Positions 25,269 through 34,377 of a DNA stretch of 64,000 nucleotides are shown in pieces (positions within the stretch are counted from its first letter, which is position 1; each line of letters opens with the position of its first letter). The position numbers and the translations under genes are program-made. The notes under the pieces were generated by a model. The model saw only the letters and a program-made list of their open reading frames with translations, did no database searches and was not told the DNA's origin. Source of the stretch: Acidobacteriota bacterium (lineage in GTDB: Bacteria > Acidobacteriota > Blastocatellia > Pyrinomonadales > Pyrinomonadaceae); the NCBI GenBank assembly GCA_023389035.1, contig JAEWFC010000031.1, forward strand, positions 62,001-126,000, in the 5' to 3' direction.

Positions 25269-27764
25269 GTGAAACCAATAACTTGCCCCTTTATCGCACG
25301 CAGCATTCGGTCGCTGGCGATGATCGCCGCGGTCGCCGCTGTTCTGGTTGCCGGCACGAACGCCGCGTCTATCAGCCCGATGCTCAGCCGTCAGCTTTCA
25401 ACGGTGGCCGACAATGTCGAGATCGGCATGGTCATCGTCGCCTTCAATACCGAGAACGGCCTGCAGAATTCGCACCTCGATATTCTGCGTGCAGTCGGCA
25501 TTACCGGAGGCCACACGTATCCGACTCTGGGAATGGTCGCACAGCCGATGACGGCCGGACAGGTACGTGCACTTGCGGCAAACCCGGCCGTCCGCTCACT
25601 GTGGTCAAACGACAAGCTTTATTACTACATGCATCAGGCGCGCGTTCTCGGCGGTGTGCAAAAACTGCAGGCCGACGCGGCGATGACGCTTCGCAATAGC
25701 GGAATGCCTGTTTCAGGGGCTGGTGATTTCACGGTGATGGTGATCGATTCCGGTGTTGACGCGACGCACGGCGACCTGATGTTCGGCACCAAGGTCGTTC
25801 AGAACGTACAGACGCCGCTCGCATCCGGCACGCTTCCGGGTTTTACGCCGCACCTTTCCATTGAGAACGTTCCGAACACCGATCAAACGGTCGGCCACGG
25901 CACGCACTGTGCGGGCATCATCGGCGGCAACGGCCTTCGCTCCGGCGGTATGTACACGGGCGTCGCTCCGGGAGCAAAGCTCATCGGAGCAGGGCTCGGC
26001 GCGGGGCTTTTCGTCATCAATGGCCTCGCTGCCTGGGAATGGGCACTCACGAATCAATATCGCTACAACATCCGCGTGATCTCTAATTCTTACGGCGGCA
26101 GCGGTGCTTATGATCCGAGCGAACCGATCACGATCGCCTCGAAAATGGCCCACGACCGCAATATCGCTGTCGTCTTCGCAGCCGGTAACGACGGGCCGAC
26201 CAAAGACACCTATAACGTTTACGCTAAGGCACCGTGGGTGATCGGCGTCGCCGCCGGCTCGAAAGAGGGCGACCTAGCCGACTTCTCGTCACGCGGCGTT
26301 CGTCGAGAGGAACGCCTTACAAACGCCGATCCGAATGACGATTTCAATGCTCCCACTATCACAGCTCCGGGAACAGGCCGCTATTTTGAGACGAATGCCG
26401 ACAAGTTCACGTCAGCCATCGTCTCGACACGCTCGACCGTCAACATTACATCGAACGGCCTTGATGCCGACACCGAGCTTCCGCTTTCCGCCATCCCGTT
26501 CTACACGCAGATCTCCGGAACATCGATGGCGACGCCGTTCGTTTCGGGCGTGATCGCACTGATGCTCGATGCCGACCCGACGCTCTCGAGCGACGAGATC
26601 CGCGAGATCTTGACCTCGACCGCCAGCAAGATGCCCGGTCGCGAGGAATGGGAGGTCGGTGCAGGATTCGTCAATGCACACGCCGCCGTCGATAAGGTCT
26701 TTAACCGCACGAAGGCATATCGCAACATCCAGGACGTGAATTACAACGCCGAGTTTGGCGAAGAGCGGCCGGCCGTGCAGAACTTCCATATCGACTTCAG
26801 CCCTGAGGCATCAGGCACCGCTTCGACGAACGCGACCACATTCACGGTCGACGCCAACATCAACGTGCTCGACGTTTTTGCGACCGTTGATACAGCCGCG
26901 GGCGAAGGTACAGGCAATCTTGTCGGTATCCGCATCACCAGCCCGAGCGGCGTCGGCTACGCGACCGCTATCGACTTTCCCGTGATCGGCAGCGACAAAC
27001 GCCAGATCGTAGTACCGAATCCCGAGCCGGGAACATGGACGCTCGAGGTTCGCGGTGCACGAGGCCTGACCGCAGCTCAGCAGGTCTCGTCACCAATACA
27101 GATCGCCGCTCCCGGCCCTGTCGACGGCACCGTTTCGCAGATTCGTTACATCCTGCCGACGATACCCGACATCAGCGGACATCCGCTTCAGGCAGAGATC
27201 GAATCGGCGCTCAAAAGCCGTCTGATCGATACATATCCTGACGGTTCTTTCAAACCTGGGCGCAATGTGTCCCGACTCGAGTTTGCAAGCGTTCTCGCTC
27301 TTAACACCAGCATGCGCCAAACGCTCGGCAATACCCAGCGATTTTCCGACATCCGCGGTGACCAGCGTCTGCTCGTCGAGTCGGCAGTAGCCAACGGATC
27401 CTCGAACCGCGACTTCGATTTCACGCCGACCGGAATGATCGCGGCGAGCGGACTCTCGTTTGATAAGAACGCTGCGATACGGCGGATCGATCTTGCCGTC
27501 GCACTGGTCAAAGCTCTGGGCCGCGATGCCGAAGCACGGGCACTTGCGAATACGAATGTGACCGTAAACGGCGTCGTGATAGCTGATAACGCTCTTATTC
27601 CGGCCTCACTTCGCGGTTACGTTCAACTTGCACTGGACAAGGGCATGTTAGCGACCGCACCGTCGTCAGCGGGCCAGCGTTTCGAGCCCGGCCTGGCCGT
27701 CACGCGTGCTGAGCTCGCGGCTACGCTCTTAGGGTATCGCGGTCAATTCACGACCGGCGGTTAA
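25269..27764 (+). CDS. Exported subtilase (S8) with SLH-like C-terminal repeats
   Basis: 831 residues from a GTG preceded by GAGGAGA nine bases upstream. Signal peptide about 12-33; propeptide-like region 50-115; catalytic Asp160 (VMVIDSG), His210 (VGHGTHCAG), Asn-type region ISNSYGGSG, and Ser in ISGTSMATPFVSG (about 430). Residues about 520-620 form a P-domain-like beta unit. The end holds SLH-like motifs (LIDTYPDGSFKPGRNVSRLEFASVLAL and FEPGLAVTRAELAATLLGY) that would tether it to cell-wall polymer. All catalytic residues are present. It shares the design of the 17739 subtilase but lacks its octapeptide arm. The upstream repeats suggest control by the BTAD regulator. Confidence 0.92.
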   Translation: MKPITCPFIARSIRSLAMIAAVAAVLVAGTNAASISPMLSRQLSTVADNVEIGMVIVAFNTENGLQNSHLDILRAVGITGGHTYPTLGMVAQPMTAGQVRALAANPAVRSLWSNDKLYYYMHQARVLGGVQKLQADAAMTLRNSGMPVSGAGDFTVMVIDSGVDATHGDLMFGTKVVQNVQTPLASGTLPGFTPHLSIENVPNTDQTVGHGTHCAGIIGGNGLRSGGMYTGVAPGAKLIGAGLGAGLFVINGLAAWEWALTNQYRYNIRVISNSYGGSGAYDPSEPITIASKMAHDRNIAVVFAAGNDGPTKDTYNVYAKAPWVIGVAAGSKEGDLADFSSRGVRREERLTNADPNDDFNAPTITAPGTGRYFETNADKFTSAIVSTRSTVNITSNGLDADTELPLSAIPFYTQISGTSMATPFVSGVIALMLDADPTLSSDEIREILTSTASKMPGREEWEVGAGFVNAHAAVDKVFNRTKAYRNIQDVNYNAEFGEERPAVQNFHIDFSPEASGTASTNATTFTVDANINVLDVFATVDTAAGEGTGNLVGIRITSPSGVGYATAIDFPVIGSDKRQIVVPNPEPGTWTLEVRGARGLTAAQQVSSPIQIAAPGPVDGTVSQIRYILPTIPDISGHPLQAEIESALKSRLIDTYPDGSFKPGRNVSRLEFASVLALNTSMRQTLGNTQRFSDIRGDQRLLVESAVANGSSNRDFDFTPTGMIAASGLSFDKNAAIRRIDLAVALVKALGRDAEARALANTNVTVNGVVIADNALIPASLRGYVQLALDKGMLATAPSSAGQRFEPGLAVTRAELAATLLGYRGQFTTGG

Positions 27765-27867
27765 CATTTGTTCTCGTTCCCCGCGGGGGCAGGGAACGGG
27801 AGGTCGCGGGGTCACGGGGGCTTCGGTCCTCGTTCCCGCGGATCCACTCTCGATCATCTCCCACATA

Positions 27868-27894
27868 AAAATGAGGCGCTCCCACGCCTCATTT
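27868..27894. terminator. Bidirectional terminator hairpin
   Basis: AAATGAGGCG (27868-27878 region) pairs perfectly with CGCCTCATTT across a six-base loop. On plus the tail is weak (TTTCAATATTT); on minus it reads TTTTTATG. It sits between the convergent subtilase and peptide-binding protein genes. Confidence 0.65.
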
Positions 27895-27920
27895 CAATAT
27901 TTCTCAAGAATTGCTCAAGT
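27893..27920 (+). promoter_or_regulatory. CTCAA direct repeats before a candidate RNA
   Basis: TTCAA (27893), CTCAAGA (27903) and CTCAAGT (27914) are spaced 10 and 11 bp, the same element seen before both subtilase genes. No protein gene follows on the plus strand. Instead there is a strongly paired stretch and a terminator (28051-28086). The -10 is weak (TACCTT near 27930). Confidence 0.4.
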
Positions 27921-27934
27921 GCGGTCGGCTACCT

Positions 27935-28086
27935 TAAAAGCTGGCGGGCAAAAAGTATTGTCCTCACTCCTTTCGACACGTGTGTGGGCCCGGCCGGAGC
28001 ACATGTCGAATATAGCCTTCTAAAGCTTTTTACCTCCGGGGGAGGATTTCGAGCGGTGAGCCTTTGGGTCTGCCGCTCATTTTTTT
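27935..28086 (+). ncRNA. Candidate small structured RNA downstream of the BTAD-type repeats
   Basis: No credible ORF. Three ordered hairpins are visible: TTCGACA...TGTCGAA (about 27976-28014), extended inside by TGTG/CACA; CCTCC-GGG-GGAGG (about 28033-28045); and the terminator GAGCGG...CCGCTC followed by seven T. A preceding set of 11-bp-spaced CTCAA repeats could serve as its activator site. The total would be about 140-150 nt. It could instead be a long 3' UTR of the subtilase, but a terminator-like hairpin at 27868 lies between. Not a class I recognise. Confidence 0.35.
28051..28086 (+). terminator. Intrinsic terminator of the candidate RNA
   Basis: GAGCGG pairs with CCGCTC around a partly structured loop, followed by ATTTTTTTG. 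It lies close to the stop codon of the convergent binding-protein gene. Confidence 0.65.
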
Positions 28087-28092
28087 GTCTAG

Positions 28093-29862
28093 CTACGGTT
28101 GGCGAATGAAAAGCTCTTCTGAGTTCCACATCGAATAAGGCAGTATCGTGCTCGGCGTGTGATTTCCGATGCGGTTGTTGACGGCTGAAACGATGTGCCG
28201 CGACACGACCGGTATTATCGGCGATTCTTCCACGATGATTCTTTGGATGTCATAGACCAGCTGTTTTCGTTTCGCGACATCCATCTCGGCGGCCTGTTCT
28301 GCGAACAACTGGTCGATGCGTGCTTCCCACTCGGTCGCCGGCGTCTGCTGTTTCGGATGCCATTGATGGACCGACGCACTGCTTAAGAGAAACGTCCCGA
28401 AACCCGAAGGCTCGATGCCGCTGACCGCAAGGCCCAGCGAGATCGCGTCGTAGTCGTACGACTCCGACCATCGCTTCGTCAGCCCTGCGAAATCCAGCGG
28501 TGCGACCTGCATCTTGATCCCTAGCTTTGCCAGGTCCTGCTGGATCACCGCCGCGGCCAGCTTTCGCGGTTCATTTTCGGCACCTACGATCAGCGTGAAC
28601 TCGACCGGATTGCCCTTACTGTCCGAAAGCAACGGAGCGTCTGCCGGCCCGCTTTGCGTAAAGCCTGCCTCTGTCAGCAAAGCCTTTGCACGTTCCAGAT
28701 CATATGCGGTTTTCGGCAGTTGCGGATCGAGCCAAGCCTTGTTGCCCGCGGGCACGAAACCGTAAAGCGGCGTCGCGAGGCCCTGCAGCGTTGTGCGGGC
28801 TATTGACTCGCGATCGACCGCATGCGAGATCGCTTTCCTGAATCGTTTGTCCGCGAACCACGCGTATTTCGGTTTGTCGTCAAGCCGCTCGCCGGCCGCG
28901 GTCGCCTTATTCAAATTGAACCAAATATGGTCGTTCGCGAGTCCCGGCCCGAGATCTATCGCACGCACCGGGCCGGTCGAATCTTTCAGCGCCGCATAAT
29001 CATTCGCACGCAACCGATCGAGCACATCGATCTCACCCTGTCCCAATCTTGCAAATGCGCTGTTCGCGTCAGCCACGACCTCAAGCACGATCTGATCGAG
29101 ATACGGCAGCTGCGTGCCTTTTGCATCGGTTCGCCAGTAATGCGGATTTCGCTTCAGCACGACACGCTCGCCCGCGACCGCCGATTCGACCGTGAACGGC
29201 CCGCTGGTGACGATCGTCGCCGGATCGGCATCTATCTTCCACGCCTCGCTCAGCGTTCCGGCGTCGCGATCTTTTTGCAGAATGTGCTTCGGCAGCACGA
29301 CCAGATTGTCGAAATAGTTCGCTAAGCCAGCAACCTTCTCCGGGAACACGAACTGCAGCTCGGTCGGGCTGGCCTTGGTGGCCTTGATCTCTTTCCCGCC
29401 CACTAGCATCGCGTCGCGAAATGCCGGCGACTTTGTCCGTTCGTCATAGATCGACTCAAGCGTAAAGATCACATCATCGGCAGTGAGCGGCTGCCCGTCG
29501 GAAAACTTCAGCCCGTCACGAAGCTTTGCGTTTACCGTCAGCCCGTCATCAGAGACCGTCCATGATTCCGCGAGTGCCGGTGCGAATTCCTGCGTCGAAT
29601 GATCGAACGCCGCCAACCTGCTGCCGAGCAGATAAACCGTCGCGATCACCGATGCCTCGTCATCGGCCATCAGGTAATTGAACGATTTCGGCTGCGTTGT
29701 AATTCGATACACGAGCTTTCCGCCGCGACTGCCGTCGGTCCGCGCCGCGTTTGTGTTGGCGGTATTCTGTGGACCGCTGTCCGGCACAGGCCCACAGCCG
29801 ATAGCGAACGCCGAGAGAAAAACAGCCGTTATGAACGAGCAGATCTTTTGCGTGATTTTCAT
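28093..29862 (-). CDS. Peptide ABC transporter substrate-binding lipoprotein (DppA/OppA family)
   Basis: 589 residues. Lipoprotein signal with lipobox FAIGC (Cys about 23), then an Asn/Thr-rich linker (NTANTNAAR) typical of this lineage. The mature protein is a family 5 solute-binding protein: FAPALAESWTVSDDGLTVNAKLRDGLKFSDGQPLTADDV is the family signature in pieces, with later RFRKAISHAVDRESI and ALLTEAGF. It would bind peptides or another oligomeric solute in the periplasm. Two permease genes are divergent at 29972, so binding protein and pore are split between strands. No ATPase gene is in the window near them. Confidence 0.9.
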   Translation of the reverse strand: MKITQKICSFITAVFLSAFAIGCGPVPDSGPQNTANTNAARTDGSRGGKLVYRITTQPKSFNYLMADDEASVIATVYLLGSRLAAFDHSTQEFAPALAESWTVSDDGLTVNAKLRDGLKFSDGQPLTADDVIFTLESIYDERTKSPAFRDAMLVGGKEIKATKASPTELQFVFPEKVAGLANYFDNLVVLPKHILQKDRDAGTLSEAWKIDADPATIVTSGPFTVESAVAGERVVLKRNPHYWRTDAKGTQLPYLDQIVLEVVADANSAFARLGQGEIDVLDRLRANDYAALKDSTGPVRAIDLGPGLANDHIWFNLNKATAAGERLDDKPKYAWFADKRFRKAISHAVDRESIARTTLQGLATPLYGFVPAGNKAWLDPQLPKTAYDLERAKALLTEAGFTQSGPADAPLLSDSKGNPVEFTLIVGAENEPRKLAAAVIQQDLAKLGIKMQVAPLDFAGLTKRWSESYDYDAISLGLAVSGIEPSGFGTFLLSSASVHQWHPKQQTPATEWEARIDQLFAEQAAEMDVAKRKQLVYDIQRIIVEESPIIPVVSRHIVSAVNNRIGNHTPSTILPYSMWNSEELFIRQP

Positions 29863-29971
29863 TTGCTTTGCGGTCTCCGGAAATACGCGGGAGGGTAACG
29901 AACACTTCGGAGTTTATGAGCTTTTTCGTTGCAAATCAATCATCGATAATTGAGAATAGCGGCAGCTTACC

Positions 29972-30892
29972 GTGCTCGATCTTATAATTCGTAAATCTAT
30001 TCAGGGCCTGCTGATGATGCTGATCGTCTCGGCGGTGACCTTTGCCCTGCTGTCGGCAGCGGGCGGCGACGCACTCACTTCGCTCCGCGACAACCCGCAA
30101 GTTTCCGAGGAGACTATCGCCGAACTTCGCCGCGTTTACGGCCTCGACCGGCCGCTTCCCGTCCGCTTCGGTGTCTGGCTCGGCGGCGTTGTTCGCGGTG
30201 ATCTGGGCGAATCGATGTCGCTTCGCGTTTCGGTCGCGTCGCTCATCGCCGCGAAATTCTTGAACACCGCTTATCTCGCCATCGCTGCGATCGTGCTTGC
30301 GCTTTTCATTGCCGTCGTTCTCAGCTATCTATCAGTCCGACTCCGCCGCCGCACGCTTGACGCCGTGATTGAGGCGATCGTTCTCGTCACGGCCGCGACT
30401 CCGCGCATTGTTCTCGCTCTGGTCGTTCTGCTGATCTCGGCACTTCTAGCCGGAGCGGGAACGCGTATCACTTCCGGGTCGTGGGCGTCATTCGCACTCG
30501 CTGCAACCGTGATGGCGGCACCTCTCGTCGCAATCTTTCTCGCTCAGGCGGTCGAGCAGCTCCGCGACGCGATGCAGGAAGATTTCGTAAGCCTCGCCCG
30601 TGCGAAAGGGCTTCGCGAACGAACGCTGATCCTGCGTCACGCATCGCGTGCGGCGTTAAATCCGCTGCTGACACTGCTCGGACTTTCCTTTGGCGGATTG
30701 CTCGGCGGCTCCGTCATCGTCGAGACGATTCTCGGCTGGCCCGGACTCGGTGCCCTGACGGTGACCGCCGTCCGCGGCCGCGACGTTCCGCTCGTGATGG
30801 GTATCGTTCTGGTCTCGAGCCTCGCGGTCTGGTTGGGCAATACGGCCGCCGAATTTCTGCAGGCGGTCAACGACAAACGGCTGCGGTCATAA
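29972..30892 (+). CDS. Peptide ABC transporter permease (DppB/OppB family)
   Basis: 306 residues from a GTG start. About six membrane helices, with the first reading IQGLLMMLIVSAVTFALLSAAGG. The coupling (EAA) loop is seen in EDFVSLARAKGLRERTLILRHASRAALNPLL (about 210-240, in pieces), which contacts the ATPase. The family signature YGLDRPLPVRFGVWLGGVVRGDLGES is complete. It pairs with the permease that follows after seven bases. Together with the divergent binding protein this would import oligopeptides, but the two ATPases must be encoded elsewhere. Confidence 0.9.
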   Translation: MLDLIIRKSIQGLLMMLIVSAVTFALLSAAGGDALTSLRDNPQVSEETIAELRRVYGLDRPLPVRFGVWLGGVVRGDLGESMSLRVSVASLIAAKFLNTAYLAIAAIVLALFIAVVLSYLSVRLRRRTLDAVIEAIVLVTAATPRIVLALVVLLISALLAGAGTRITSGSWASFALAATVMAAPLVAIFLAQAVEQLRDAMQEDFVSLARAKGLRERTLILRHASRAALNPLLTLLGLSFGGLLGGSVIVETILGWPGLGALTVTAVRGRDVPLVMGIVLVSSLAVWLGNTAAEFLQAVNDKRLRS

Positions 30893-30899
30893 CCCTTTT

Positions 30900-31946
30900 G
30901 TGAATACGTCTCTCCTCAAAAAGATCGGACGCAACAAACGCCTTTACGCGGGTGCGTGTCTGCTCGCGCTGTTCGCGATCACTGCCATTTTTGCTGACTT
31001 CATCGCACCTTACGATCCGAGCTATCAGACCCGAAACGAACCGCTCGCCCCGCGGACGACATTTCGGCATATCGACAATTACGGAGCATTTTCGCTTCGC
31101 CCTTTCTTTTATCGCGAAGAGCTGCAGGCGGCCCTGACCTATACATATCAGCAGGACCAGGCGGCAGTCGCCCATCTTCAGTTCTTTGCTCGCGGCGACA
31201 GATACAAATTCCTCGGGCTGTTCGAAAGCGACCTGCACCTCTTCGGAAGTTCCGATCCGGAAACTAGTGTCCGCCTGCTCGGGACCGATTCGCTCGGGCG
31301 CGACCAGTTCTCAAGGCTGATGATGGCGATAAGATTTTCCCTCGTCGTAAGTCTTCTGGGAACACTGCTGGCGTGTGCTCTGGGCGTGACGGTCGGTGTC
31401 ATCAGCGGCTACGTCGGACGTAACCTTGATACCGTTCTAATGGGAACCGCCGACGCGATGCTTTCGCTGCCGACGCTTATCCTGATCCTCGCCGCGCGTG
31501 CCGCGTTCCCGCTTGAGCTTCCGGCGACGACGGCCGCTATGCTGCTGGTCTTGATATTTGCCTTAACAGGCTGGGCCGAAATGGCAAGGCTCACCCGCGG
31601 GCTGGTGACCGCGATGCGCGAACGCGAATTCGTTCTGGCGGCAAAGGCCACAGGCGTCACGCCCGCACGCATTCTGTTCCGTCACATTCTGCCAAACATC
31701 TCGCGGCCGCTTGTCACTCAAGCAACGCTTATAATGGCAGCCTTCCTTCTCTCGGAAGCCGCACTTTCATTTCTCGGCGTCGGACTGCAGGAACCCGAAG
31801 CGAGCCTCGGAAACATGCTCGCATTCGCAAGCGACGTGACCGTGCTGAAGCTTCGGACGCTTGAGATACTATCGCCCGCCATCGCGATCATGCTTTTCGT
31901 TCTCGCGACACGTCTCTTTTCCGACGGCCTGAAAGATAAACGCTAA
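30900..31946 (+). CDS. Peptide ABC transporter permease (DppC/OppC family)
   Basis: 348 residues from a GTG. The N-terminal helix (ACLLALFAITAIFADFIAPYDP) is the OppC signature. A long periplasmic insert (about 60-120, with YREELQAALTYTYQQDQAAV) follows, then LLGTDSLGRDQFSRLM and the EAA loop REREFVLAAKATGVTPARILFRHILPN. About six helices in total. The periplasmic insert is longer than in DppC. It is probably cotranscribed with the upstream permease (7-base gap). Its last four bases overlap the stop of the convergent gene at 31943. Confidence 0.9.
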   Translation: MNTSLLKKIGRNKRLYAGACLLALFAITAIFADFIAPYDPSYQTRNEPLAPRTTFRHIDNYGAFSLRPFFYREELQAALTYTYQQDQAAVAHLQFFARGDRYKFLGLFESDLHLFGSSDPETSVRLLGTDSLGRDQFSRLMMAIRFSLVVSLLGTLLACALGVTVGVISGYVGRNLDTVLMGTADAMLSLPTLILILAARAAFPLELPATTAAMLLVLIFALTGWAEMARLTRGLVTAMREREFVLAAKATGVTPARILFRHILPNISRPLVTQATLIMAAFLLSEAALSFLGVGLQEPEASLGNMLAFASDVTVLKLRTLEILSPAIAIMLFVLATRLFSDGLKDKR

Positions 31947-32698
31947 ATCTCCGGAAGCCAATATTCCCTATCGGCATGCACGACCCGTTTCAGCCCAAGG
32001 TCGGGAAGTTCGCTTTCATCGGCTCCCAAAAACGTGAAATGCGGCAGATCGGAAACCACCGTCTGAAACCAGCCGTTCGCGTTCATTATTCTTCGAACAA
32101 GTTCATCGCCATGCTCCGCGATATCGATCGCTAGAAGCGACAGATGCTGCGACGCTCCCGGCGGCGCTACGGAATAAATTATCGATTTCGACAAGTCCTT
32201 GGCGAACCACAGCCCGCGGCTCTCGAGCTCGAATATCACCGCGACCTGTTCAAACGGTTCAAGGCCGCGAACGCGTTCGGCTTCCTCCGCCGCGAGCTTT
32301 CCCTTGGCCGCCCAATGACGCAATCCCGGCTCGACCCGGCTCGCCCAAAGGTCGACCGTGTCTTGATAACTTCTGCCAGCCGCATCCGTACCGCGAGGCG
32401 TGATCGCAAGCCCGGCTCGCCCTGCCTCATCAGCCGCGTTCGTCAACGCCGTCATTGCAGCACGCTGCAGCGTGAGCTTTATTCCGGCCATTACAGCTTC
32501 CGCTGTTTCGACACCATCCTGAAATCGCTTAACCTCGGCATCGTCTCGGTAGATCACCGCAGCCGGGGCTGTCGCCTTCGTCACAAAAGCTGCACCGTAC
32601 TCGGCAAGCAGGCGCATCGCAACCGCATCCTCGGAATCCGCAAAACCCTCAGGTAAATTCTTAAGAAATCTTTTCGCGCGTTCGGTCGTCTCCGTCAT
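31943..32698 (-). CDS. Hypothetical protein with M15-like (D-Ala-D-Ala carboxypeptidase-type) C-terminus
   Basis: 251 residues from the ATG at 32696-32698; an ATG 33 bases upstream has no better signal. The N-terminal half is helical (AAMTALTNAADEAGRAGLAI). The C-terminal part has APPGASQHLSLLAIDIAEHG and then GWFQTVVSDLPHFTFLG. The order SQH-x5-6-AIDI ... PHF resembles the zinc ligands of VanY-type M15 peptidases (SxHxxGxAxD ... WH). No signal peptide is evident, so an active wall enzyme would need another route out. The adjacent L,D-transpeptidase and M23 genes make a cell-wall role plausible. Family assignment is tentative. Confidence 0.6.
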   Translation of the reverse strand: MTETTERAKRFLKNLPEGFADSEDAVAMRLLAEYGAAFVTKATAPAAVIYRDDAEVKRFQDGVETAEAVMAGIKLTLQRAAMTALTNAADEAGRAGLAITPRGTDAAGRSYQDTVDLWASRVEPGLRHWAAKGKLAAEEAERVRGLEPFEQVAVIFELESRGLWFAKDLSKSIIYSVAPPGASQHLSLLAIDIAEHGDELVRRIMNANGWFQTVVSDLPHFTFLGADESELPDLGLKRVVHADREYWLPEI

Positions 32699-32975
32699 TA
32701 ACCTAAGTGTGTCATTTTGTCCCGTCGGCATGCTCGAGAAAATTATAAAATCTGTGTCATTCTGACACAGGTCGACAAAAATGTAGCAAAGCGCTCAATG
32801 CTATTTTTCGGTTTTCAGTATTTTGGTGACGCGGCACCGCAAAAAAGGCGCCTTGGCACCATTCGGCATTCGCGATGCTCCGGGTTTGGCGACCGACGGG
32901 GTGTATCGAACGGTGCCGGGGAGAGTGCGAGGCCGAGCCCGGCATCGGGCCGAGCGTCGAGCCTCGCGTCGAAGT

Positions 32976-34283
32976 TTACGAATCCATCAGAGGAGCCGGA
33001 TAGCCCTTACCTTTAAGCTCCGCCAGTTCAAAGACGACCTCTTTTTTGCCCTTTATATTTCGGGTCACTTTGTCGCTCTGATTTTTTTTGTTAGCGTTCG
33101 ACGTATTGGTATTTGTGTTCCCGTTCGCTTCAACAGGCTTGCCCAATGCATCCACCGCCATCGATTCCAGACCGTCAAGGATCTTTTCCCGATCGGCCAG
33201 GCTGTCTAGCGTAACACCGTATGTTTCCAGCACTTTACGCAGATTCTCTTCCGTGTTTGTGCCGCGTTCATACACGTCGCGATAGATCTTAAGCTTGCCG
33301 TCCTCGACCACAATGGTCTCATATCTCAGTTCCACCGGGATCGGTGTTGCCAGCTCATGATCGGTTGTTTTCTTTGAGTCTTTTTCAAACCCTTTGATCT
33401 GGTCGAGCGTCAGCGGCTGCTGTCCTAATGACGATAATTGCAGGGCGAAATCCTGTATTTGCCTGTCGGTCAAACCTACACAACCGTGCGATGCGAACGT
33501 CCCCAGGCGGCTTTCGGCTTTTCCGCCATGCACTAACGAAGGCAGCCCGATAGGTATCTTTATCGGCCCGAGCGGATTTAGCTTGCTGCCGGCTTCGACC
33601 GTCTTACCAGGCTGGACCTTGCCCTCTACCCAAGGCTCGTCGGGCGGTGTCCATGTCGGGTTAAATATAATGGTTTCAGCCTTTCTGAGTCCGACCGGTA
33701 GTGGAAACTCAGGATAACCGATGCCGACCTTATAGGATTTCTTAAGGTGCCCATTCTCGAAAACGTCCATTCGGTAGGCCGGCGCGTTCACCACGACCCG
33801 CGTGTCGGTAGGAACCGCATTTGGCTTTGCATTCGCCAACATCTCCCCGCCTTGTCCGGCCCATTCGCGCTGGGCGAGAGCTATAAGACGGTTCCCTTTT
33901 TCCGCTCCTAATGCCTCGCGGACCTTTGTTTTAGCGGCTTCTAAGGCGGATCGCGTCGATCGGTCGTCATCGCTGATCTCCTGTTGGCCAAGCTGCAGCA
34001 CCGCATCTCTGGCCGCCTCGCGGACCTTTGCCAGCTCTTCATCGGTAAGGCCCAGCTCCGACTTCGCCTTCTCTGCAAAGGCCTCATCTGTAAGCAACGC
34101 ATCCAAAACAGGCAGCGTTATCGGCACGTTGGCGGCCTCAGCCTCGCTCATTACCGGCGCAGTATTCGTGTTGGTCGCGGCGGTATTAGTAACCGTGGTG
34201 TTGCTTTGTGCCGGCCCGTCCGCCGGTGGAGCACACCCCGTAATAAGCAATATGACCCCAAGAAAAAATAACGATGGAGACAT
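32976..34283 (-). CDS. L,D-transpeptidase lipoprotein (YkuD domain)
   Basis: 435 residues from the ATG at 34281-34283, preceded by AGGA eight bases away. This start directly gives a lipoprotein signal (SLFFLGVILLITGC); a 9-codon-longer frame lacks a ribosome-binding site. After an Asn/Thr linker comes a helical region (about 50-155), then the YkuD domain with LVHGGK and the catalytic SHGCVGLT (Cys about 268). The C-terminus is charged, with another NTNT linker. The enzyme makes 3-3 cross-links or attaches proteins to peptidoglycan in the periplasm. The M23 gene upstream is on the same strand, which suggests joint cell-wall remodelling. Confidence 0.92.
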   Translation of the reverse strand: MSPSLFFLGVILLITGCAPPADGPAQSNTTVTNTAATNTNTAPVMSEAEAANVPITLPVLDALLTDEAFAEKAKSELGLTDEELAKVREAARDAVLQLGQQEISDDDRSTRSALEAAKTKVREALGAEKGNRLIALAQREWAGQGGEMLANAKPNAVPTDTRVVVNAPAYRMDVFENGHLKKSYKVGIGYPEFPLPVGLRKAETIIFNPTWTPPDEPWVEGKVQPGKTVEAGSKLNPLGPIKIPIGLPSLVHGGKAESRLGTFASHGCVGLTDRQIQDFALQLSSLGQQPLTLDQIKGFEKDSKKTTDHELATPIPVELRYETIVVEDGKLKIYRDVYERGTNTEENLRKVLETYGVTLDSLADREKILDGLESMAVDALGKPVEANGNTNTNTSNANKKNQSDKVTRNIKGKKEVVFELAELKGKGYPAPLMDS

Positions 34284-34377
34284 TTTTCGATTCCTGTAAA
34301 CTAATGACATTGTTTGACTTATACCTCAGCTAGTATGCTATCCATACAGTAGAGGGAATAAGATGCAAACTTTGTTC

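Noticed and set aside
27768..28109. 113-codon plus-strand frame after the second subtilase
   Set aside because: It runs through two terminator-like hairpins and GC-rich palindromes; the translation looks random.
32927..32967. GC-rich hairpin GCGAGGC/GCCTCGC as terminator
   Set aside because: It lies at the end of no plus-strand gene and lacks a T-run on either strand; left as unexplained secondary structure.
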